Made by a program: the position numbers and the translations under genes. Of a stretch of DNA of 58,191 nt, positions 51,909 to 58,191 are shown one piece after another; position 1 is the first letter of the stretch; the number at the start of each line of letters is the position of its first letter. The notes under the pieces were generated by a model that ran no database searches, had not been told where the DNA came from, and worked only from the letters and a program-made list of their open reading frames with translations. Source of the stretch: JAAGZL01 sp964628835 (GTDB lineage: Bacteria > Pseudomonadota > Gammaproteobacteria > Chromatiales > Chromatiaceae); NCBI GenBank assembly GCA_964628835.1, contig CAZVME010000012.1, positions 1-58,191 on the forward strand, read 5' to 3'.

Positions 51909-53537
51909 CTAATCTATCGGCTTGACTGACTCGGAGATCAGCTTGGCGCCAAACTGCTCCTGGGCAGCGCGCACCATTGGATCATCCGACATGGACTGTT
52001 CCGCCTCGAGTTGGCGTTCGGCCTTGGCGCGCGCCTGCTGCTGGGCCGGGGTTTCCGACTCCGGCTGCTCCACCAGGATCTTCAGCTTCACCTCTGTACC
52101 CAGATACTCTTGTAGCGCCAGCACCAGACGGTGCTCAGAACTCTCAACCTGCATATGTTCGTGTGCCGGATCCAGAGTCAGGGTGAGAGATGTTCCGTCC
52201 CACTCCCGATACTGGCAGTTCGCAGCCAGTTGCCGGGAGATTCCACCAAGTTTCAGCCCTGATATCACCCGACGCCAATCCTTCAGATCGGCTGGGGTTC
52301 CGGTTGCAATCGCCTCTACCGCACGCTTGGGTTGACTGGACAGGGTCGGGGTCGGGGCAGTGACCGGATCTGGGGTCGCCGTCACCGGCGCGCTGCTGGC
52401 AGCTGTCGCTGCCCGTTTCTGTCCGCTGTTACCGGCCTGCTGCACAACGCCCTGTTCCGGTCGAAAGGCCAACATCCGCAGCAGCACCATCTCGAATCCG
52501 CTTCTGGGGTCGGGGGCCAGGGGCAGATCACGCTGACCCACCAAACCTATCTGGTAGAACAGTTGCACATCCTCCGGCGCGATCTTCTGCGCCAGCGCCA
52601 CTATCTGCGCATGATCACCATCGGTGGCCTCCAGCGCCTTGGGTACCGCCTGATACATGGCGATGCGATGCAACATGGATAACAGCTCCTGGAGCACATT
52701 GGCAAAATCAGGTGCACGCTCAGCCCACTCCGCCACACTGTCCACCACCCGCTGTGGATCCAGGTCGGCGAGGGCATCCAACAGCTTGTACATCTGCTCT
52801 CCGGCAATGGTGCCGAGCATGGTACGAACGTCATCCTCCCGCACATCACCGCCACCAAAGGCGATGGCCTGATCCATGAGACTGAGTGCATCGCGCATAC
52901 TGCCATCTGCAGCCCGCGCCAGTTGCAGCAGGGCCGTGACATCATGCTCTACTGACTCCTGCTGCAAAATCTGCTCCAGTCGTCCCTGAATCTGATCCAG
53001 GGGCAAACGTTTCAAATTGAACTGTAGACAGCGGGACAGTACCGTGACCGGGACCTTTTGCGGATCGGTGGTGGCCAACAGAAATTTTACATGGGGCGGC
53101 GGCTCTTCCAGGGTCTTCAGCAGCGCATTGAAGCTACTGTCGGAGAACATGTGCACCTCATCAATGATATACACCTTATAGCGGCCACGCACCGGGGCAT
53201 AGGGCACGTTATCCAGCAGCTCCCGGGTCTGGTCCACCTTGGTACGAGAGGCGGCGTCCACCTCCAGCAGGTCCACAAAGCGGCCTTCATCTATTTCAGT
53301 GCAGACACTGCATTGGCCACAGGGGACAGAGGTCACACCCTGCTCACAATTCAGGGACTTAGCGAAGATGCGCGCCAGGGTGGTCTTACCCACTCCGCGC
53401 GTTCCGGTGAACAGATAAGCGTGGTGCAGACGATCATGGTCCAGGGCGTTGGTGAGCGCGCGAACCACATGCTCCTGGCCAACCAGTTCTCCAAACAGAC
53501 GGGGACGCCACTTGCGGGCCAAGACCTGATAACTCAT
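51909..53537 (-). CDS. dnaX: DNA polymerase III subunits tau/gamma
   Basis: 542 residues from the ATG at 53537 (MSYQVLARKWRP, the family start); a TTG 18 bases upstream is less likely. Walker A GTRGVGKT at 45-52, zinc Cys C64/C73/C76/C79, then AAA+ lid, collar domain and a Pro/Ala/Thr-rich linker to a C-terminal alpha-binding domain. Clamp-loader ATPase. I saw no A-rich slippery heptamer of the E. coli type, so whether a short gamma form is made is open. Confidence 0.96.
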   Translation of the reverse strand: MSYQVLARKWRPRLFGELVGQEHVVRALTNALDHDRLHHAYLFTGTRGVGKTTLARIFAKSLNCEQGVTSVPCGQCSVCTEIDEGRFVDLLEVDAASRTKVDQTRELLDNVPYAPVRGRYKVYIIDEVHMFSDSSFNALLKTLEEPPPHVKFLLATTDPQKVPVTVLSRCLQFNLKRLPLDQIQGRLEQILQQESVEHDVTALLQLARAADGSMRDALSLMDQAIAFGGGDVREDDVRTMLGTIAGEQMYKLLDALADLDPQRVVDSVAEWAERAPDFANVLQELLSMLHRIAMYQAVPKALEATDGDHAQIVALAQKIAPEDVQLFYQIGLVGQRDLPLAPDPRSGFEMVLLRMLAFRPEQGVVQQAGNSGQKRAATAASSAPVTATPDPVTAPTPTLSSQPKRAVEAIATGTPADLKDWRRVISGLKLGGISRQLAANCQYREWDGTSLTLTLDPAHEHMQVESSEHRLVLALQEYLGTEVKLKILVEQPESETPAQQQARAKAERQLEAEQSMSDDPMVRAAQEQFGAKLISESVKPID

Positions 53538-53626
53538 GGAGGCTTGATATTCCAATCCAAAAGGAATCTATTCTAACTCCACTGGCAGCCAGAGCCTAGT
53601 ACCTTTGAAATTGATCTGAAAGAAAT

Positions 53627-53742
53627 GGTGGCGGCCCGCACCAGCCACACCCCGGCACACGATTCCACTGCTGCGGCTGCTCCCTTCCAGGCCTGACCGG
53701 GTTCACGGCTTCACGTTGCGAGGGGACCGACACAGGCCACCA
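53627..53742 (-). ncRNA. ffs: 4.5S (SRP) RNA
   Basis: On the minus strand the conserved domain IV reads GGTCAGGCCTGGAAGGGAGC followed by AGCCGCAGCAG, the Ffh-binding motif. The outer ends pair as a long stem: GGTGGCCTGTGTCGG-like on one side, GCGGGCCGCCACC-like on the other. About 116 bases, matching the small bacterial SRP RNA. It lies just upstream of dnaX, as in many gammaproteobacteria. Ends are approximate. Confidence 0.93.
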
Positions 53743-54169
53743 TAAAACAACTGACCAGGAGAGATGCCCTAGCCAAAAAATCTGAGCGGCGACTTTATCA
53801 CGTCGTCACGATTGACTGCAATCACCTACCAGCCGACCGTCACTAATTTTCAGGCCCTTGTAGGGTAGAAATCAGGAGACCATCCACTCACACCGTCTCA
53901 CCACCCACCACCAGATAGCGTCCTACCAGATCTGACGCGGTTAGATCATCGTGACACGATACGGTAATCAAAGGGCATTTCAGACGCCAGACCATGTGTT
54001 CCATACCTGGTTTTGCCACAATATGTCTTCACTACTAACGGTATGGACCCATCCCATTAGTAGTGATTTAGTATGCAAAAATATAGCCACCAGAACCTGA
54101 CCCAATTTGGGTAATATCGACCCCATTTCGGGTCTTTTCAAGATAGAGTTTGGCTTACAAGTAGCTGCT
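53743..54169. other. gene-poor stretch holding the ATPase fragment
   Basis: 427 bases between ffs and the eIF2B-like gene. Apart from the fragment at 53888-54017 it contains two short hairpins, ACCCAATTTGGGT at about 54101 and GACCC-(CATTTC)-GGGTC-TTTT at 54120-54138. The second could terminate plus-strand transcripts, though no plus-strand gene precedes it. Confidence 0.5.
53888..54017 (-). pseudogene. decayed fragment of a CbbQ/NorQ-type MoxR AAA+ ATPase
   Basis: Minus-strand translation gives GKTRY, the end of a Walker A motif, then after a 2-base deletion EHMVWRLK, and PLITVSCHDDLTASDLVGRYL, a segment highly specific to CbbQ/NirQ/NorQ ATPases. It ends at TGA (53890-53888) exactly where relatives have Trp (ETVW.DGPLT); the sequence after it is diverged but still begins VDG. 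The upstream edge is abrupt: GGCAAAACC at 54017-54009 is not preceded by the Walker glycines. So there are at least a deletion, a frameshift and a nonsense codon. No CbbO or RuBisCO gene is nearby. Confidence 0.78.
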
Positions 54170-55045
54170 CTACAAAGATAAGGCCCTGTTCCTCACCCCA
54201 TATTCATCAATCCAGTAACTTATCAGATGGGCCGGGGTAATATCGAAGTAACAGTTCTCAACTGTTACCCCTTCTATGATTGGTGCGGAGAGTTCTGCAG
54301 GTTCCATGGATTCCAGGATTGGCTCTCCCATCTCCTCTGTACGTTGCTTGAAGCTCTCGCAACAGACATAGAAGGGAACGCCCCGCTCCCGCGCCGCCAA
54401 TGCCACCAGGTAACTTCCTGCCTTGTTTATCAGGCTGCCATCCGGTAACAGGCTGTCGGCACCCATCACCACGGCATCAGCCTGGTCGATAAAAAGACCT
54501 ATCTGGGCCTCGGTGATAATGGTTGTAGATATGGAAAGCTTAGAGAGTTCCCTGGCCAGGGTATGGCCTTCATTCAGGGGACGGGATTCGGTAATGATCG
54601 CCCGCACGTTGCGACCCTGGAGTTCCTGAAACAGCGCCAACACAGTTGAGCTGAGACTATGAGTAAACAAGGTTTTACCAGCACCCAGAAAACCGGCAGC
54701 ACTCTTGGCCACGGCTGTGACTGCATCTTCAGACAATCTGATCAGCTCAATTGCAGCTTCTGCCATCCCGACTCTGGCCTGTTTGAGCTCCTTATCAGCA
54801 TAGGTAGGTAACTTAGCTTGCCAGCGCTGTAGCAGGCTTGAAACCGGCGCCATACTCGGCCGGGCGTCTTTGAGTGTCTGTACTTGCTGCTCAAGCAGTC
54901 CAACCAACTCCGAACTGGTACCTGCCTGCAGGGTTACAGCACTCTCACCCATAATCTTTAACGCCTGGCGGGCCAGTTCACTGGCACCCTGCTCTCTATC
55001 TGCCTTGAAGACTTCAACGGTTGTGTTGAAAAGAGCATCATCCAT
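54170..55045 (-). CDS. eIF2B-alpha/ribose-1,5-bisphosphate isomerase-like protein
   Basis: 291 residues from the ATG at 55045, with GGAG 6 bases upstream; an ATG three bases earlier is equally possible. C-terminal Rossmann-like domain of the eIF2B/MtnA/R15P-isomerase superfamily: TESRPLNEGHTLAREL, TTIITEAQIGLFI, DAVVMGADSLLPDGSLINKAGSYLVAL and FYVCCESFK. The N-terminal half is helical. The superfamily isomerises phosphorylated pentoses or acts as a regulatory fold; the Asp in MGAD and the Cys of CCESFK are compatible with activity, but the function is not proven. Its start overlaps the end of the NUDIX gene, so the two are translationally coupled. Confidence 0.85.
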   Translation of the reverse strand: MDDALFNTTVEVFKADREQGASELARQALKIMGESAVTLQAGTSSELVGLLEQQVQTLKDARPSMAPVSSLLQRWQAKLPTYADKELKQARVGMAEAAIELIRLSEDAVTAVAKSAAGFLGAGKTLFTHSLSSTVLALFQELQGRNVRAIITESRPLNEGHTLARELSKLSISTTIITEAQIGLFIDQADAVVMGADSLLPDGSLINKAGSYLVALAARERGVPFYVCCESFKQRTEEMGEPILESMEPAELSAPIIEGVTVENCYFDITPAHLISYWIDEYGVRNRALSL

Positions 55046-55454
55046 CATCTTCTCCAAAACAGTTTTGCAGTGCTTGTTTCAGCTTGGGTACAGTTGAAAA
55101 GTTACTAATCTCTTCCGGTTTTACCCAGCGCAGTTCTGTATTCTCCCAGTCCAGACGCACCGCTTCCCGGTTATCGATTTCAAACAGAAATGGGTGCACC
55201 ACCCAGCAGACATCCATCTTTGTATCAATGGCCTCAACCGGATCACCTGTTCGCACCAGATGCACCTCTAAATCAGGAACACCTGTCTCCTCTCTGATTT
55301 CCCGCTGCGCTTGTTCCAGTGGAGTAGGATCTTCCAGATAACCGCTGATGGCAGACCAGTACCCCTGGTAACTGCCAACCTTGTCACTGCGCCGTACCAG
55401 AAGGATCTCTCCCTGGTTACGTAAAAATGCGGTTACGACCTCGCGACGTTTCAT
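55038..55454 (-). CDS. NUDIX hydrolase
   Basis: 138 residues. The NUDIX box is present with its catalytic REIREETGV, but the first half is one residue short of the consensus G-x5-E-x7-REUxEExGU (GYLEDPTPLEQAQ). LLVRRSDKVGSYQGYWS and LRWVKPEEI are also typical. Hydrolyses a nucleoside-diphosphate-linked substrate, not identified. Overlaps the eIF2B-like gene by eight bases, a pairing also known as a fusion or neighbour pair in archaea and some bacteria (recalled, not verified). Confidence 0.87.
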   Translation of the reverse strand: MKRREVVTAFLRNQGEILLVRRSDKVGSYQGYWSAISGYLEDPTPLEQAQREIREETGVPDLEVHLVRTGDPVEAIDTKMDVCWVVHPFLFEIDNREAVRLDWENTELRWVKPEEISNFSTVPKLKQALQNCFGEDDG

Positions 55455-55821
55455 AACTGTTCACCGAAATAACAAACAGCTCAAATTCTAGTTAGATAAG
55501 TTATCACTGCTATCCCGTTAACTTGATCTTGTTCACTATAAGATCCTGATTATCATTGTAAACAGTTTAACCAGTGACAACGGAGGCATGATTTTACGCA
55601 CCAAATAATCGGAGCAGTCCCTTCTCACTCTGGGAGAAGGCCAGGATGAGGGGATATATAAACAATGAGTTATCAATTATGCCCCCTCACCCCAACCCTC
55701 TCCCAAGGGGAGAGGGTGTTAGCAGGACAGCAGTGATAAGTTATCTGAACTTATTATCGCTAATTATCATGCTGCTCAACAGCTAACATTAATATTTCTA
55801 GATTAGGATTCTAAACTCTAG
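55455..55821. other. gene-free stretch
   Basis: 367 bases upstream of the NUDIX gene. Contains the inverted repeat at 55618-55719 and, on both sides of it, the AT-rich sequence GATAAGTTATC (55494-55504; GATAAGTTATCT again at about 55735). I see no gene or RNA here. Confidence 0.5.
55618..55719. repeat. dispersed-type inverted repeat
   Basis: Left arm CCCTTCTCACTCTGGGAGAA followed by GGCCAGGATGAGGGG; right arm CCCCCTCACCCCAACCCTCT followed by CCCAAGGGGAGAGGGT. The arms are largely complementary over about 35 bases around an AT-rich centre. This GGGAGAGGGT...CCCTCTCCC pattern is frequent as an intergenic repeat in proteobacteria. Confidence 0.7.
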
Positions 55822-56125
55822 CTATATTGGTGGCAGTTCATCAGAATCAATATATGCATCCATGGGAGCTGCAGCATATACGGTAGGCATACCACGATTG
55901 ATTTCACCACGATCCGGCACAAAAACGTACTGGATACAGTGCATCAGGATTAATTAACTCATCCTTTTTAATGGCCCACCTGGCAGTAATTGCGCGTTTG
56001 GCAACGGCATGCACTTCTGAGGAGCTCATGCCGATATCAACTGATAACTTATTGAAGGACCAAGCTATTTTCCCCAAAGCAACAAGCTTGAGTAAAAACA
56101 ACACATCCTGAGGCTTAAGATTCAT
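55822..56125 (-). pseudogene. frameshifted small winged-helix-like protein
   Basis: From the ATG at 56125 the first part reads MNLKPQDVLFLLKLVALGK ... MSSSEVHAVAKRAI, a helix-turn-helix-like N-terminus, and breaks off in frame with the stop at 55904. The usual C-terminal part continues in another frame: LMHCIQYVFVPDRGE, then INRGMPTVYAAAP and a stop at 55822. The junction is near 55945, and the segment that should lie between (family pattern with LEEFL.H) is missing, so a short deletion is the likely cause. Relatives, as I recall them, are about 100-residue proteins often paired with a nucleotidyltransferase toxin-like gene; no partner is here. Confidence 0.7.
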
Positions 56126-56242
56126 ATTTCATTCTCTGTTCGCGATTCGCGAATTAAGAATAACCACTCAAAGTCAAGTGAATAGCAGTACAGCCAAAGC
56201 ACCTACATTATGATAATTGTTACTGAACTAAGTTTTTCTTCC

Positions 56243-57181
56243 TCAGCGCTGACTAACTTGCAGCCTCTGCCTGCACCTTGGGAAGTTAATACAGCCCCAA
56301 AAATTAGCACTTGTCTTCTTGTTAGTTCGAAGTGTCATTTTCACCCCACATGATGAACATGTAGGTGTGGTGTAATCACCCTTGGTTATCTCACTGAGCA
56401 ATGCTGATTGCTTTTCTTGAGGCAATTCCTTAATCAGTTTGAGGATATCTTTACCCGTAAGCAGTTTTACATGCTTACCCTTGGCGAAACTTCGTGCATC
56501 TGCGGTGAATTCACCTGAAGTTATGAATACACCAAGAGGAACCTTTTCTGCTGTCATAACACCGAATAGTTCTCTGATCGGTTTTACTCCCACCTTGTTT
56601 TTTGCCCACGCCTTGCACTGAATTATCCCTAATGGCTCATCAACACCAGAGGGAAACAGATAAATATCAATTCCACCATCTGCGCCGGTTCCTGTAGTCT
56701 TTGCGTCATATCCTTTTGCTGAAAACAGTCCGGCGCATAAATCCTCAAAACGTTTCCATTCCAGTGAGGTAATGAGCGAATAACTCCAGGCATCATTAAC
56801 TTTGGGAGTTTCTTTCTGCTCAAAGCTGTAAGAGGTCCTTTTTATTGGGCTATCTGGTAAAGATTTAGGATTCAAACGCGGTTCTGTTTTTTTATGAAGT
56901 TTGGGCACTGAAACCTTGGGCTTTTTTATAAAGGAGATAAAGGCACCAATAGAGAAAGCCGCAGGTAATACGTATTGCCCTATGGTTGCAAGAGTTTTGT
57001 ACAACTGTTTACCAACCATATCACCGATCTGACCGGGAGCAGCGCTAGTCGGAACCTCAGTGACAGCAATGGAGTGGAGAAACAGATAAGAAATTACCGC
57101 TAAGACTACACCCACCCACCAAGTAACTTGAGCTGTGATCTCTATCAGATCTTCAAAAACGCTTTGGTTCTTTCTACCCAT
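56243..57181 (-). CDS. membrane-anchored Mrr-type restriction endonuclease with topoisomerase zinc ribbon
   Basis: 312 residues. Two membrane helices (about 19-37 and 67-85), a charged linker, then a Mrr catalytic domain (about 140-250): WKRFEDLCAGLFSAKGYDA, ADGGIDI with D172, and IIQCKAW with Q188 and K190, the PD-(D/E)xK-type core. The C-terminus is a topoisomerase-type zinc ribbon, C275/C278 ... C297/C303 (FWGCINFPRC). Predicted nuclease held at the inner membrane, facing the cytoplasm; its trigger, methylated or foreign DNA, is unknown. No methylase is adjacent. GTG-free ATG start with no strong ribosome site seen. Confidence 0.87.
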   Translation of the reverse strand: MGRKNQSVFEDLIEITAQVTWWVGVVLAVISYLFLHSIAVTEVPTSAAPGQIGDMVGKQLYKTLATIGQYVLPAAFSIGAFISFIKKPKVSVPKLHKKTEPRLNPKSLPDSPIKRTSYSFEQKETPKVNDAWSYSLITSLEWKRFEDLCAGLFSAKGYDAKTTGTGADGGIDIYLFPSGVDEPLGIIQCKAWAKNKVGVKPIRELFGVMTAEKVPLGVFITSGEFTADARSFAKGKHVKLLTGKDILKLIKELPQEKQSALLSEITKGDYTTPTCSSCGVKMTLRTNKKTSANFWGCINFPRCRQRLQVSQR

Positions 57182-57264
57182 GAAACAGACTCCATTCTTT
57201 GTATTATTATATTCCTTACAAGTGGGGGTTCATAGTACTACTAACACTTGATACTTACTCAACT

Positions 57265-57531
57265 TCATATAAACATCCCAGCTACTATCACTGCAACAAT
57301 TGCAGCAATCCACCACCGTTTCTCCTGTTGGTGATGGATCTCACGTTCATGTAGGTTTATTGCCAAATTACACAGATGTTCGATTTGATTTTGGTTTAAA
57401 GGCTTTCTGGATAATCTCGGGCAGCCACCGGGCGCCTTCTCTTCTGCCTCTAACTTTATCCGTTCTTCAGTATCAACGGTTGATTTTGTTTCTGTATCGT
57501 AATCACGGGTAAAACTTATGGGTCTTTTCAA
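57265..57531 (-). CDS. small tail-anchored protein of unknown function
   Basis: 88 residues if translation starts at the TTG at 57531; no ATG is available and no ribosome binding site is seen, so the start is uncertain. Charged, Glu/Lys-rich N-terminal part (TEERIKLEAEEKAPGG), a helical middle (QIEHLCNLAINLHEREIHHQ) and a C-terminal membrane helix (WWIAAIVAVIVAGMFI). It lies 83 bases upstream of the Mrr-type gene on the same strand and may belong with it. No family recognised. Confidence 0.5.
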   Translation of the reverse strand: MKRPISFTRDYDTETKSTVDTEERIKLEAEEKAPGGCPRLSRKPLNQNQIEHLCNLAINLHEREIHHQQEKRWWIAAIVAVIVAGMFI

Positions 57532-57648
57532 GATTTTGTTGTTTTAAGATGGCATAGAGAAGCAGTAGAAACAATTGCCCTCTGACTGACTATTACCACG
57601 CCAAATAACTGCGTCCCCTTTTCTGTTCACTGTGAAAACACTGGGTTG

Positions 57649-57981
57649 TCATCCGGCAAACATGTATTTTTTTGGCATCAGAGGGCCGTCACCAAAACGC
57701 TCAAAGAAAATAATGGATGATGCCTCTTCTTCTTCGTTAGCATCACAGGTGAAGACGAGCCCTATCATCCCCCCGGAGTTAGTTTCCTCGATCTTCAGCT
57801 TTTTGCTGCAGTGACCAAGCGTTGCCATTGCAGCAGCTATAGCTGCAACGGTGGCCGCTGATTGCATATATTTGTTCCAGTTAATATCTGCGGCAGCGGT
57901 AAATTGCGAAGATGGTGTCCAGATTGTCAAACCTATGACAACAAGCATGAATACAAGGGGAGATATTTTACAATTTTTCAT
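57649..57981 (-). CDS. small exported protein of unknown function
   Basis: 110 residues, AAGGATG site near the ATG at 57981. Signal peptide or membrane anchor 1-31 (ISPLVFMLVVIGLTIW, cleavage plausible after TAAA). Ala-rich helical segment SAATVAAIAAAMATLG, one Cys pair (GHC and FTC), and an aromatic C-terminus. No family recognised. No gene follows it to the right edge. Confidence 0.65.
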   Translation of the reverse strand: MKNCKISPLVFMLVVIGLTIWTPSSQFTAAADINWNKYMQSAATVAAIAAAMATLGHCSKKLKIEETNSGGMIGLVFTCDANEEEEASSIIFFERFGDGPLMPKKYMFAG

Positions 57982-58191
57982 GTCATGAACATCCTTTTGG
58001 CATTGTAAAAGGCGATAGCATTACAGCTAGCTCATCATGAATGGCACGAGTGTGTTTTCAGCTTGTTATTCAATCACACCGTAGTTAATTGTAGCAGCAG
58101 ATAATTGGTTCAAATGAAAAAGCTGAATTAATGAAGCTGAACCTCCCCCAGTAAAACGGACAAGATTATTGAGGGGCATACCTTTCCTCAA
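57982..58191. other. right-edge spacer
   Basis: 210 AT-rich bases with no reading frame, hairpin or RNA I can support; presumably upstream region of the small exported gene. Confidence 0.5.

Noticed and set aside
51909..53537. Programmed frameshift site in dnaX
   Set aside because: No A-rich slippery heptamer with a following hairpin was seen by eye.
54120..54138. Terminator of the eIF2B-like gene
   Set aside because: The T-run is on the plus-strand side only, while the gene is on the minus strand.
1..58191. tRNA, rRNA, CRISPR array or prophage
   Set aside because: No cloverleaf, no regularly spaced repeat with unique spacers, and no integrase or phage structural genes were found.

Overview
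The window reads as chromosome of a gammaproteobacterium, probably a free-living or symbiotic relative of the Chromatiales (inference; no rRNA is present to confirm it). The support is the classic gammaproteobacterial order map / rpsB-tsf-pyrH-frr-uppS-cdsA-dxr-rseP-bamA-skp-lpxD-fabZ-lpxA-lpxB-rnhB-dnaE-accA-tilS, glnD beside map, and a respiratory style rich in haem and iron-sulfur proteins. Base composition is about 50-53% GC without strong local islands. The most gene-poor and repeat-rich parts are the two ends (about 1-3.1 kb and 53.6-58 kb).

Region 1 (1-3.1 kb) is accessory: the tail of an unknown protein, a secreted tandem-repeat protein, and a chemoreceptor gene that is destroyed three ways (5' truncation at a palindromic element, an in-frame amber codon, and an IS200/IS605-type insertion). 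Region 2 (3.1-9.1 kb, minus strand) is one respiratory operon: pentahaem cytochrome c, Tat-exported DmsA-like molybdopterin oxidoreductase, four-cluster Fe-S subunit, TorD-like chaperone and a polyferredoxin. No DmsC/NrfD-type membrane anchor is present, so the cytochrome may be the electron partner.

Region 3 (9.4-22.7 kb) is a mixed set: MaoC-like hydratase, RluA-type pseudouridine synthase, YafJ-type amidotransferase, a TroA-like/Sco fusion whose expected metal-binding histidines are all replaced, a small secreted protein, a rubrerythrin-like protein, a YiiD-type thioesterase, a PD40-M28-PDZ peptidase, an EAL-HDOD regulator, a DUF3581 protein, and a double cNMP-binding/rhodanese protein. 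Region 4 (22.7-43.4 kb, minus strand) is the housekeeping block for translation, isoprenoid and phospholipid precursors, outer-membrane assembly, lipid A, replication and fatty-acid synthesis. Many of its neighbouring genes overlap by a few bases, so they are probably co-transcribed. A 160-bp MITE-like element with four hairpins sits between tsf and pyrH, and rpsB carries an unusual Lys/Ala/Glu repeat tail.

Region 5 (43.7-53.6 kb) holds map and glnD, then dapL and lysA: the one-step LL-diaminopimelate aminotransferase stands where dapD stands next to glnD in enterobacteria. Then come a small protein, a HIT protein, recR, ybaB, dnaX and the 4.5S RNA gene ffs. Two copies of one inverted-repeat family flank the lysA-HIT segment. 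Region 6 (53.7-58.2 kb) is accessory again: a decayed CbbQ/NorQ-type AAA+ fragment, an eIF2B-like protein overlapping a NUDIX gene, a frameshifted small DNA-binding protein, a membrane-anchored Mrr-type nuclease, and two small envelope proteins of unknown function.
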